A stretch of DNA of 5,066 nucleotides from DATJQA01 sp041169145 (GTDB taxonomy: Bacteria; Patescibacteriota; Minisyncoccia; UBA6257; 2-01-FULL-56-20): the NCBI GenBank assembly GCA_041169145.1, contig JBEEJO010000057.1, forward strand, positions 1 to 5,066, in the 5' to 3' direction. Position numbers and translations under genes: made by a program. The notes under the pieces were generated by a model. It made no database searches and had not been told where the DNA came from. It worked only from the letters and a program-made list of their open reading frames with translations. Positions 1 to 4,647 of this stretch are shown here, piece after piece (the first letter of the stretch is position 1; every line of letters begins with the position of its first letter).

Positions 1-309
1 CGCATTGACGAGATCATGGTCTTCAAGCCGCTTACGGAAAAAGAGATCGAGGCCATCGTGGACCTCCAACTCGCGCAGATCCAGGCGCGGCTCGCGGAGC
101 GGCGCATCCATCTCTCGCTTGATGCCGCGGCGAGGAAATATCTGGCGAAAGAAGGATTCGACGCCGAGTTCGGCGCACGGCCTTTGAAGCGGCTCATGCA
201 GAAGCTCATCGTTGACGCGCTCGCGGATAAGATGATCCGCGGTGAACTGAAGAATGGCGCGAAAGTGAACGTCCAATGCCGCGGAGGGTCACTGGTACTG
301 AAGGCGTAG
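1..309 (+). CDS. clpB: ATP-dependent chaperone ClpB, C-terminal fragment (5' end outside window)
   Basis: This is the last 102 residues of a Hsp100/ClpB disaggregase; the gene begins before the window. ClpB is a cytoplasmic hexameric AAA+ ATPase that threads aggregated proteins through its pore, working with DnaK. The visible part is the end of the second nucleotide-binding domain and its small C-terminal subdomain. It opens with RIDEIMVFKPL, matching the ClpB stretch RIDEVVVFHPL, and contains FGARPLKR (sensor-2 arginine region, about residues 57-64), followed by the helix and short beta strands typical of the D2 small domain (GELKNGAKVNV). The stop codon is TAG at 307-309. The PLKRLMQKLI pattern fits ClpB better than ClpC. 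The downstream hairpins suggest it is the last gene of its transcript. Confidence 0.9.
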   Translation, partial: RIDEIMVFKPLTEKEIEAIVDLQLAQIQARLAERRIHLSLDAAARKYLAKEGFDAEFGARPLKRLMQKLIVDALADKMIRGELKNGAKVNVQCRGGSLVLKA

Positions 310-345
310 AGGAGTTGTTTGCTTTGATCCCCCATTCTCAGAATT

Positions 346-383
346 AGCATCTATTGATGCTCTCTCGCCTCGGCGGGTTTTTG
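346..383 (+). terminator. Probable intrinsic terminator after clpB (two hairpins plus T-tract)
   Basis: A perfect 6-bp hairpin (AGCATC, 346-351, with GATGCT, 356-361; loop TATT) is followed at once by a second GC-rich stem (364-368 with 373-377, closing around CCTCGG) and then five T's (378-382). The second hairpin with its T-tract has the layout of a rho-independent terminator for clpB. The first hairpin may stabilise the mRNA end. Confidence 0.55.
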
Positions 384-413
384 TTGCGAAAGGTTTTGAT
401 TGTTTGGTATGGT
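384..413 (+). promoter_or_regulatory. Candidate promoter of the Nudix gene
   Basis: An extended -10 element (TGG then TATGGT, 405-413) lies 20 bases before the chosen start codon. A weak -35 (TTGCGA, 384-389) is 18 bases upstream. It follows the clpB terminator directly, which is where a new promoter would be expected. Transcription would begin around 419-421, leaving a leader of only about 13 bases with no Shine-Dalgarno sequence. Confidence 0.4.
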
Positions 414-432
414 GAAAGCGACAAGACATACT

Positions 433-876
433 ATGCAAAAGTATTTTCATTTGCGCGTTCGGGGGATCATCCGCGACGGCGAACACGTTCTTCTTGTCCG
501 CACGAAGGGAAAGAACTATTCGTTCCTCCCGGGCGGGCATCACGAGGTAGGGGAAACACTTGCGCAAACGCTGGTGCGGGAGTTGCGTGAGGAGCTTGGC
601 GTTGAGGCAACGGTGAAAAACTATCTCGGCGTTGTGGAAAATGGCTGGCCGCAGGACGGCGAATATCACTACGAGATAAATCATATATTTGCGGCGGAGG
701 TTCCGAGCCTGCGCGCCGATGCGCATCCGACAGCGAAGGAAGATGACCTTGAATTTTTCTGGTCGCGGCAGGAAGAATTCGAAAAGAACGATCTTTTACC
801 CGTGATGTTGCGTCCGCTGATCTCGAAATGGATGAACGGCGATATGCGCATTTGGCTGGAAAGTAATTTTGAATAG
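433..876 (+). CDS. Nudix (MutT-like) hydrolase
   Basis: A 147-residue cytoplasmic Nudix hydrolase. The family hydrolyses a nucleoside diphosphate linked to another group, often a damaged or excess nucleotide or a nucleotide sugar, using Mg2+. The complete Nudix box G-x5-E-x7-REUxEExGU is visible at residues 35-57 (GG at 34-35, E41, R49-E50-L51, E53-E54, G56). Strand-like VRGIIRDGEHVLLVR (9-23) before it and the aromatic tail (EFFWSRQEEFEK, 107-118) also fit the fold, and the length is normal. ATG 433 was chosen because the -10 element ends at 413. An in-frame ATG at 409 overlaps that element and would add residues unlike the family start. The substrate cannot be read from sequence. The neighbouring nucleotide-sugar enzymes make a nucleotide-sugar link possible, but each gene seems to have its own promoter. 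Confidence 0.88.
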   Translation: MQKYFHLRVRGIIRDGEHVLLVRTKGKNYSFLPGGHHEVGETLAQTLVRELREELGVEATVKNYLGVVENGWPQDGEYHYEINHIFAAEVPSLRADAHPTAKEDDLEFFWSRQEEFEKNDLLPVMLRPLISKWMNGDMRIWLESNFE

Positions 877-879
877 GTG

Positions 880-888
880 TGCTATAGT
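880..888 (+). promoter_or_regulatory. Candidate extended -10 promoter of the membrane protein gene
   Basis: TGC followed by TATAGT (880-888) is a good extended -10 element just after the Nudix stop codon. No convincing -35 is seen 16-18 bases upstream. Transcription from about 895 would give a leader of roughly 19 bases to the ATG at 914. Confidence 0.4.
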
Positions 889-913
889 GTTGAGCGTGTT
901 GACCATTGCTCGG

Positions 914-1615
914 ATGCGGGCGGTTTCCGCGAAAGTGCCATGGCGGCTTCTTGCAAAAGCAGCGCTTGCGGCCGTGGCGTGGCATGCCTTGCCGTATTGG
1001 ATGTTCGTGCTCCTCGCGCTCGGTCTGTATTTTGTGCCGGTCTTTCGGCCATTCCCGCTTTTCATACCGTTTCTGGTATTGCTTTTCCTCGCCACGGTTC
1101 TGCCTGCCGATTATTTCGGCGCGGCGTTCGTCGGCGTGTCGCTTTTTCTTACGCTCGGCGTGAAGGATCTTGTGCTCGCGAAGCGCGATGAGCGGTATGC
1201 GGTGCTCGTTGTCGTGCTCCTGTTCGGAGCGGGCATGTGGTTCTTTGCCGACGCCGGTACCGGCGGGAGCTTGTTCGGAACGTTCGTGCTCGGCGCGCTC
1301 TTTTTTGCGCTTACGGCAAGCTATGTCCGAGTGCTCGGCGAGGATCGCGACCTTCCGGCCGAACTTCGCTTGCACCTCCGGGCGTCCGCGCTGGTCTCCG
1401 CGCTTCTTCTTGCCGAGTGGACATGGGCGCTTCTCCTGCTTCCACTCTCGGAAACATACCGCTTTGTCCTCTATTTCATCCCTGCGGCGCTCCTCGTGTC
1501 GTTCGTTGGCGAATATGCCGCGAACGGTCCTTCGCGCCGCTCTACGCTTACGCACGCATCGCTCTTTATCGGCTCGCTCGTTCTTCTCCTTGCGTCCGTG
1601 CAGTGGGGTATCTGA
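914..1615 (+). CDS. Hypothetical polytopic membrane protein
   Basis: I do not recognise this 233-residue protein. It is strongly hydrophobic, with about seven or eight likely membrane segments: roughly residues 28-42, 47-64, 68-84, 96-112, 119-138, 157-178, 182-199 and 214-230. The basic N-terminus (MRAVSAKVPWRLLAK) lies before the first segment. Charged loops include KDLVLAKRDER (84-94) and RVLGEDRDLPAELRLHLR (139-156). No catalytic or transporter motif stands out, so it could be a small permease or an envelope protein of unknown role. ATG 914 was chosen over in-frame TTG codons at 869, 890 and 899 because a -10 element sits at 883-888 and the residues those starts add are unremarkable. The alternative TTG starts would make the N-terminus up to 15 residues longer. 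Confidence 0.75.
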   Translation: MRAVSAKVPWRLLAKAALAAVAWHALPYWMFVLLALGLYFVPVFRPFPLFIPFLVLLFLATVLPADYFGAAFVGVSLFLTLGVKDLVLAKRDERYAVLVVVLLFGAGMWFFADAGTGGSLFGTFVLGALFFALTASYVRVLGEDRDLPAELRLHLRASALVSALLLAEWTWALLLLPLSETYRFVLYFIPAALLVSFVGEYAANGPSRRSTLTHASLFIGSLVLLLASVQWGI

Positions 1616-1671
1616 GTTTTGATGTCGCGGCAAGCGACAGCTGACCGAGAGGCGGGGATGCGCTTCGCCAG

Positions 1672-1691
1672 TTGGCCCGCGGCCGATTTTT
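1672..1691 (+). terminator. Weak terminator candidate after the membrane protein gene
   Basis: GGCC (1674-1677) pairs with GGCC (1681-1684) around a CGC loop, extended by a T-G and a T-A pair, and is followed by five T's (1687-1691). The stem is short. It overlaps the proposed -35 of the next gene, so end and start signals would be interleaved. A second perfect hairpin without T-tract (GTCGC 1624-1628, GCGAC 1634-1638) lies just upstream. Confidence 0.35.
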
Positions 1692-1700
1692 GGGTATGAT
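1672..1700 (+). promoter_or_regulatory. Candidate promoter of the GlmU-type gene
   Basis: TTGGCC (1672-1677) and TATGAT (1695-1700) are separated by exactly 17 bases. The -10 matches five of six consensus positions, the -35 only the TTG plus one more. Transcription would begin around 1706, leaving a leader of fewer than ten bases before ATG 1714. Confidence 0.45.
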
Positions 1701-1713
1701 GGTGCGGACATCC

Positions 1714-2490
1714 ATGACCCACGTCATTATTCTTGCCGGCGGGAAGGGGAAGCGCCTGAACTCCGAGCACGAGGGGCCGAAAGTGCTCCGAAAGGTTGGC
1801 GGCAAGCCGATCATCCTGCGCATTTTGGAGAATATCCGGCCGATCTGTTCCGACCCGACCATCATCGTCGGTTTTGAAGGGCAGAAGGTCATTGACGCGA
1901 CCGGGGACCGCTACCGCTATGTATGGCAGGCGGACCAGCTTGGCACCGGGCACGCCGCGCTTCAGGCAAGGCCGTATCTTATGAACGAACCGTTCGCGAA
2001 TATCGTCGTTATTCCCGGCGATGCTCCCTTTGTTTCCGCGGACATGCTCCGGAAACTTATCGCGGCGCGAGAACGAAAGAATGCCGCGGTCGCTCTGGCG
2101 ACTGCACAGCCGGCCGATTTCTCCGGTCCGCACCATATTTTCTGGGGTTTCGGGCGCGTCATCCGCGCCGCGAATGGCACTGTTGCGCGCATCACCGAGC
2201 TGAAGGATGCGACCGAAGCCGAACGGGAGATCCGCGAGGTGAACTGCGGGTACTACTGTTTCCGCCCCACATGGCTTTGGGAGCATCTTGACCGGCTGGA
2301 CAATCAGAATGCCGCCAGCGAATTCTATCTTACCGATGTCGTTGGCCTTGCCGTGCAGGGGCGGGAATCCGTCGTCGCGGTGCCCATAGAACATATTGAA
2401 GAAGGATTTGGCGTGAATACGCCGGAGGAGCTTGAGACCGCGAACGACCATCTTGTGCATCGGCGCCGGAAACCAGCAGCTCATCATTGA
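1714..2490 (+). CDS. Sugar-1-phosphate nucleotidyltransferase, GlmU N-terminal (pyrophosphorylase) type
   Basis: This 258-residue cytoplasmic enzyme closely resembles the uridylyltransferase half of GlmU, which makes UDP-GlcNAc from UTP and GlcNAc-1-phosphate for peptidoglycan and surface glycans. Visible motifs are LAGGKGKRL (7-15, nucleotide loop), PKVLRKVGGKP (22-32), QADQLGTGHAA (72-82; GlmU has QAEQLGTGHA), PGDAP (101-105, metal aspartate D103), GRVIR (147-151), ITELKDAT-x3-ER-I-EVNCGYYCF (160-183), EFYLTDVV (203-210) and GVNTPEEL (233-240, metal asparagine N235). Full GlmU is about 450 residues. The left-handed beta-helix acetyltransferase domain is absent and the gene ends cleanly, so it is probably a natural single-domain form, not a broken one. 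GlcNAc-1-phosphate would have to come from another enzyme. ATG 1714 places the nucleotide loop at the usual distance; a TTG at 1672 would add 14 atypical residues. Confidence 0.85.
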   Translation: MTHVIILAGGKGKRLNSEHEGPKVLRKVGGKPIILRILENIRPICSDPTIIVGFEGQKVIDATGDRYRYVWQADQLGTGHAALQARPYLMNEPFANIVVIPGDAPFVSADMLRKLIAARERKNAAVALATAQPADFSGPHHIFWGFGRVIRAANGTVARITELKDATEAEREIREVNCGYYCFRPTWLWEHLDRLDNQNAASEFYLTDVVGLAVQGRESVVAVPIEHIEEGFGVNTPEELETANDHLVHRRRKPAAHH

Positions 2491-2515
2491 CAGAACGTTA
2501 AACCGAATATATAAT
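2487..2515 (+). promoter_or_regulatory. Perfect consensus sigma-70-type promoter of the GalU-type gene
   Basis: TTGACA (2487-2492), a 17-base spacer and TATAAT (2510-2515) match the housekeeping consensus at all twelve positions. The -35 overlaps the TGA stop of the upstream gene (2488-2490). Predicted transcription start is about 2522, 23 bases before ATG 2545. Confidence 0.85.
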
Positions 2516-2544
2516 ATGTGCCGTTACACTGCATACCTATTCCT

Positions 2545-3384
2545 ATGCGGACCACGGTGAAATCGGTCACAAAACTCATTCTCCCCGTCGCCGGACTCGG
2601 CAAACGCCTCCGGCCCCTTACGCTTCGGAAACCGAAGGCGCTTGTGCGCGTGAACGGGGGGCCGCTGTTGGAATACATGCTCAAGGAAGCCGCGGCGAGC
2701 GGCATTCAGGAGGTCACCGTCGTTGCGAGCCCGCAACATCGGAAACAATTCGCCGCCTACATCAGGCGGCATCGCGGCGATTTTCCCGGTATCCGGACGT
2801 TCATCCTGCGCATTCAGCGGAAGCCGCTGGGTGACGGCCATGCGGTGCTGCAGGCGATAGGGCGGCTCCACAAAGGGGAACCCGTTGCGGTACGATTCGC
2901 CGACGATCTTATCCTCACCGATATTCCTCCGCTTGCGTCGCTTATCGGGCAGTATGTGAAGTTTCACGCGCCCGTTCTGCTTCTGGAACGCGTGCCGAAA
3001 CGCGACGTGAGCCGGTATGGCATTGTTGAAGTGCTTCGGACCGTTTCGCGTTCCCGCGATGGCAGGACTCATGTGCTGAGATCGTTCGTGGAAAAACCCG
3101 CGGTCGCCGACGCACCATCAACGCTCGCGGCCGTTGGCGGATATATACTATCCCCGGAATTCATCACAGCGTTGAAGCGCCGCGGAAATGATCTGGTGTC
3201 GACCGAGAACGATGCGCTCCGTCTCGCGGATGTCTTTCGTGCGATGCTGAAACAGAAGAAGCGTGTTTGCGGATTTGAATTCCGCGGCAGGCGGTTGGAT
3301 TGCGGAACGCTGGAGGGTTTTCGCAACGCCGAGCGCGTCATGCATCGGTTGGAACGAACAGCAAAAAGGAAGAAGCGCGCATAG
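2545..3384 (+). CDS. galU: UTP--glucose-1-phosphate uridylyltransferase (GalU family)
   Basis: A 279-residue cytoplasmic nucleotidyltransferase of the GalU family, which joins glucose-1-phosphate and UTP to give UDP-glucose for glycans and glycolipids. Motifs in order: LILPVAGLGKRLRPLT (11-26, nucleotide loop), KPKAL (29-33), EAAASGIQEVTVV (48-60), QRKPLGDGHAVLQA (91-104; GalU has QKEPLGLGHAVL), RFADDL (117-122, standing where GalU has LGDD; D120-D121 probably bind metal), RYGIVEV (157-163), FVEKP (181-185), VGGYILSPEF (197-206) and RRLDCGTLEGF (249-259). The length fits the family. The C-terminal tail is very basic (ERTAKRKKRA). ATG 2545 was chosen because the promoter puts the transcript start near 2522, downstream of the in-frame GTG at 2518. 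Specificity for glucose over another sugar is inferred from GalU-like motifs; an RmlA-type thymidylyltransferase is less likely. Confidence 0.82.
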   Translation: MRTTVKSVTKLILPVAGLGKRLRPLTLRKPKALVRVNGGPLLEYMLKEAAASGIQEVTVVASPQHRKQFAAYIRRHRGDFPGIRTFILRIQRKPLGDGHAVLQAIGRLHKGEPVAVRFADDLILTDIPPLASLIGQYVKFHAPVLLLERVPKRDVSRYGIVEVLRTVSRSRDGRTHVLRSFVEKPAVADAPSTLAAVGGYILSPEFITALKRRGNDLVSTENDALRLADVFRAMLKQKKRVCGFEFRGRRLDCGTLEGFRNAERVMHRLERTAKRKKRA

Positions 3385-3407
3385 CGTTTGCCGGATGACG
3401 TTCTCCG

Positions 3408-3446
3408 TTGCCGAATTCCGCTGGGAATCCGGCAATTGTTTTTCTT
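3408..3446 (+). terminator. Strong intrinsic terminator after the GalU-type gene
   Basis: TTGCCGAATTCC (3408-3419) pairs with GGAATCCGGCAA (3424-3435) over twelve positions with a single A-C mismatch, around a 4-base loop (GCTG). TTGTTTTTCTT (3436-3446) follows. This is the clearest terminator in the window. Its 3' arm contains one copy of the ATCCGGCAAT motif, and its T-tract runs into the -35 of the next gene. Confidence 0.85.
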
Positions 3447-3473
3447 GACTTTTTTGCATTGCCGGATTAGACT
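3445..3473 (+). promoter_or_regulatory. Candidate promoter of the HTH regulator gene
   Basis: TTGACT (3445-3450) and TAGACT (3468-3473) are 17 bases apart. The -35 has five of six consensus bases and the -10 four of six. The -10 abuts the ATTGCCGGAT motif at 3458-3467, so a protein bound there would be expected to block RNA polymerase. Predicted transcription start is about 3480. Confidence 0.55.
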
Positions 3474-3500
3474 CATTGCCGCTTTATGCTATCCGGCAAT

Positions 3501-4232
3501 ATGACATTTGATGCGGCAATTTTGAAGAAATCCTTTGAGATAAGCTATGCGCTTGTGCGCACGGCCGATACGATATCGCCCGACCCCTTTGCCGCGCATT
3601 TCAAACGGCTTGGACTTGAGGTGCTTTCGGAAACTGCATTGGGGAACGGCAAACAGGCCCTTGCCGCGCTCAGCGCAGTTGAGTACCTTGTGCGTCTTGC
3701 CGGAAGCACGGGCGTCATATCATCCAGGAACGGGGAGGTCATCGCCGAGGAGACAACTATGCTCATTGCGCACATCAATGCCGCGCTCGGAGTCCCTTCC
3801 GTGAGCGATTTTGATGTCAGCACCGTATTCTCATCCCACGATGCCGTCTTTCAAGAGGGCAGGCGAGTGGTATCGCAAAACGACGAGATCGTTCTCGGAG
3901 GCGAAGAAGCTCCCGTGCCAGTAGAGCATTTTGAGGAATCGCCGAGCATAGAAACGATCATAGAAAAACCAAGGAATGAGCTTCATAGCGATATATCTAT
4001 TCGCGCAAAGATCCGGCAATCGGCAATTTTGGACAAGATCCGGCAATCCGGCAATCTGCCGGATGGTCAAACCGGTTGCCGGATGGCTGATATCCGACAC
4101 GTTTTTCCGGATGTAAGCGAACGGACGCTTCGCTATGACATCGAACAGCTCATTAGCGATGGGTACGTGGAGCGGATGGGGAACAGCGGCCCGGCGACCA
4201 CCTATCGGGTGCGGGAGATATCCACAGCGTAA
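3501..4232 (+). CDS. Putative transcriptional regulator: helical N-terminal domain plus C-terminal winged helix-turn-helix
   Basis: I recognise the type, not a named gene. The 243-residue protein has an alpha-helical N-terminal region (about 5-97: LKKSFEISYALVRTAD, then ALAALSAVEYLVRLAG and a final helix), reminiscent of four-helix-bundle domains I recall from CPR proteins. An acidic, probably disordered linker follows (about 98-160). The C-terminal winged helix (about 168-236) has CRMADIRHVFPDVSERTLRYDIEQLISDGYVERMG, where VSERTLRYDIEQL resembles the recognition helix of DeoR-type regulators and GYVERMGNSGPATTYRV the wing. KIRQS occurs twice (170-174, 179-183). LPDGQTG (186-192) looks like an in-frame insertion in the domain. 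The gene is surrounded and entered by ATCCGGCAAT motifs, suggesting self-regulation. ATG 3501 leaves a leader of about 21 bases; in-frame ATG 3486 would add MLSGN and nearly remove the leader. Neither has a Shine-Dalgarno sequence. Confidence 0.72.
   Translation: MTFDAAILKKSFEISYALVRTADTISPDPFAAHFKRLGLEVLSETALGNGKQALAALSAVEYLVRLAGSTGVISSRNGEVIAEETTMLIAHINAALGVPSVSDFDVSTVFSSHDAVFQEGRRVVSQNDEIVLGGEEAPVPVEHFEESPSIETIIEKPRNELHSDISIRAKIRQSAILDKIRQSGNLPDGQTGCRMADIRHVFPDVSERTLRYDIEQLISDGYVERMGNSGPATTYRVREISTA
4011..4086 (+). repeat. Intragenic cluster of ATCCGGCAAT motifs within the HTH-coding DNA
   Basis: Exact ATCCGGCAAT copies lie at 4011-4020, 4038-4047 and 4046-4055, the last two overlapping by two bases. 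AATCGGCAAT (4018-4027) and TCTGCCGGAT (4055-4064) differ at two positions, and inverted GTTGCCGGAT (4075-4084) at one. TGCCGGATGG occurs twice (4057-4066, 4077-4086). The copies at 4011 and 4038 are read as IRQS, but the one at 4046 is in another frame (QSGN), so shared protein sequence alone does not explain them. Confidence 0.75.
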
Positions 4233-4255
4233 CTATTCGGTGACACTCGTCGTTT

Positions 4256-4467
4256 CCTATCTGCGTAGGGGTGGTTTGGGCTTGCAAAGCCCTCCCTCTC
4301 TAGGTACCATAAGGGTACTAACGGTCCGGTGTGAGGCTGGATCAACTTCGAGGAGCTAGAAATTAGCCATTAAGACTTAGACCGCGGTAGGTCGCGTACT
4401 AAGTCTTAGCCGACTAAGTCCCGGTTCCTTGCGTTGCTCACCTCGCCTTGACCGGCGAGTTCTTTTT
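4256..4467 (+). ncRNA. Candidate structured RNA (small RNA or structured 3' UTR), family unknown
   Basis: No convincing protein gene lies between 4233 and 4647. This part is rich in helices: GGGCTT/AAGCCC around GCA (4278-4292), TAG-TACC/GGTA-CTA with one bulged G (4301-4320), GCTA/TAGC (4355-4367), and a perfect 10-bp stem TAAGACTTAG/CTAAGTCTTA (4371-4380 with 4399-4408) enclosing CGCG/CGCG (4383-4386, 4393-4396). A terminator follows at 4442-4467. GACTTAG (4374-4380) could instead pair with a second CTAAGTC at 4414-4420. I find none of the conserved blocks of tmRNA, RNase P RNA, SRP RNA or 5S rRNA, and no tRNA. The 5' end is a guess, since no clear promoter was found; it may be the tail of the regulator mRNA. 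Confidence 0.4.
4442..4467 (+). terminator. Intrinsic terminator ending the regulator mRNA or the candidate RNA
   Basis: CTCGCC (4442-4447) pairs perfectly with GGCGAG (4454-4459) around TTGACC and is followed by a T-rich run (TTCTTTTT, 4460-4467). The T-tract places it on the + strand. It separates the upstream transcript from the secreted-protein gene. Confidence 0.75.
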
Positions 4468-4647
4468 ATTTGCAACCACGGGCATTTGTTGATTGTTCTC
4501 CGGGTATACCTCCCGCCAACCTCACGGACGGCGAGGCCCATCCCGGCCCCCAAAGCCGGGGCGGGACGAACCATCCGCGAGACGGTCGGTAGTCAGCAGG
4601 TGACCCTTTACCCATCAATAAAAAACACAACTAATACAGCACTAGCA
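4468..4647 (+). promoter_or_regulatory. Upstream region of the peptidoglycan-binding protein gene: GC-rich folded segment and A-rich leader
   Basis: About 180 bases without a gene. CGGACGG (4525-4531) can pair with CCATCCG (4571-4577) with one mismatch, enclosing CCCGGC/GCCGGG (4542-4547 with 4555-4560, loop CCCCAAA). CGGG/CCCG (4501-4515), CCTC/GAGG (4520-4536) and GGTC/GACC (4584-4605) are further short stems. The last 35 bases before the start codon are A-rich and appear unstructured, with no Shine-Dalgarno sequence. No clear -35/-10 pair is seen; TATACC (4505-4510) and TAATAC (4632-4637) are weak -10 candidates. A folded 5' leader that stabilises or controls an abundant mRNA is possible but unproven. 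Confidence 0.35.

Larger units (their letters stand above)
3387..3520 (+). repeat. Cluster of ATCCGGCAAT / ATTGCCGGAT motifs around the regulator promoter (candidate operators)
   Basis: Exact copies are ATCCGGCAAT at 3427-3436, its reverse complement ATTGCCGGAT at 3458-3467, and ATCCGGCAAT at 3491-3500. One-mismatch copies are TTTGCCGGAT (3387-3396) and ATGCGGCAAT (3511-3520). Two-mismatch copies are GTTGCCGAAT (3407-3416) and ATTGCCGCTT (3475-3484). The copies at 3458 and 3491 form a 10-bp inverted repeat spaced 33 bases, about three helical turns, bracketing the -10 element and predicted transcription start. The layout suits operators for the downstream DNA-binding protein, which is inference. 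The 3427 copy also serves as a terminator arm. Confidence 0.7.

Noticed and set aside
869..871. TTG as start of the membrane protein, overlapping the Nudix gene end
   Set aside because: The -10 element at 883-888 lies downstream of it, and ATG 914 gives a typical basic N-terminus before the first membrane segment.
467..1711. A long open frame on the minus strand
   Set aside because: Its translation is arginine- and histidine-rich low-quality sequence opposite the well-supported Nudix and membrane protein genes. It is a shadow of GC-biased codons.
1471..2487. A long minus-strand open frame opposite the GlmU-type gene
   Set aside because: The + strand has all the catalytic motifs, and the minus translation shows no family resemblance.
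3387..4086. The ATCCGGCAAT repeats as a CRISPR array
   Set aside because: The units are only 10 bases, lie in both orientations at irregular spacing, and several are coding. No cas gene is nearby.
4335..4344. GGCTGGATCA, identical to part of the 16S rRNA 3' end
   Set aside because: The upstream 1.5 kb is protein coding, the match breaks straight after these ten bases, and no anti-Shine-Dalgarno tail follows. Probably chance.
4135..4359. A short + strand open frame running out of the regulator gene into the intergenic region
   Set aside because: It begins inside the regulator in another frame, and no motif or plausible protein composition is seen.
4377..4574. A short minus-strand open frame across the hairpin region
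   Set aside because: It spans the terminator and the hairpins, has arginine-rich composition, and no supporting start signals.
4632..4637. TAATAC as a -10 element for the secreted-protein gene
   Set aside because: There is no -35 at the right distance and the start codon is only ten bases away. It is kept as a weak possibility in the upstream-region entry.
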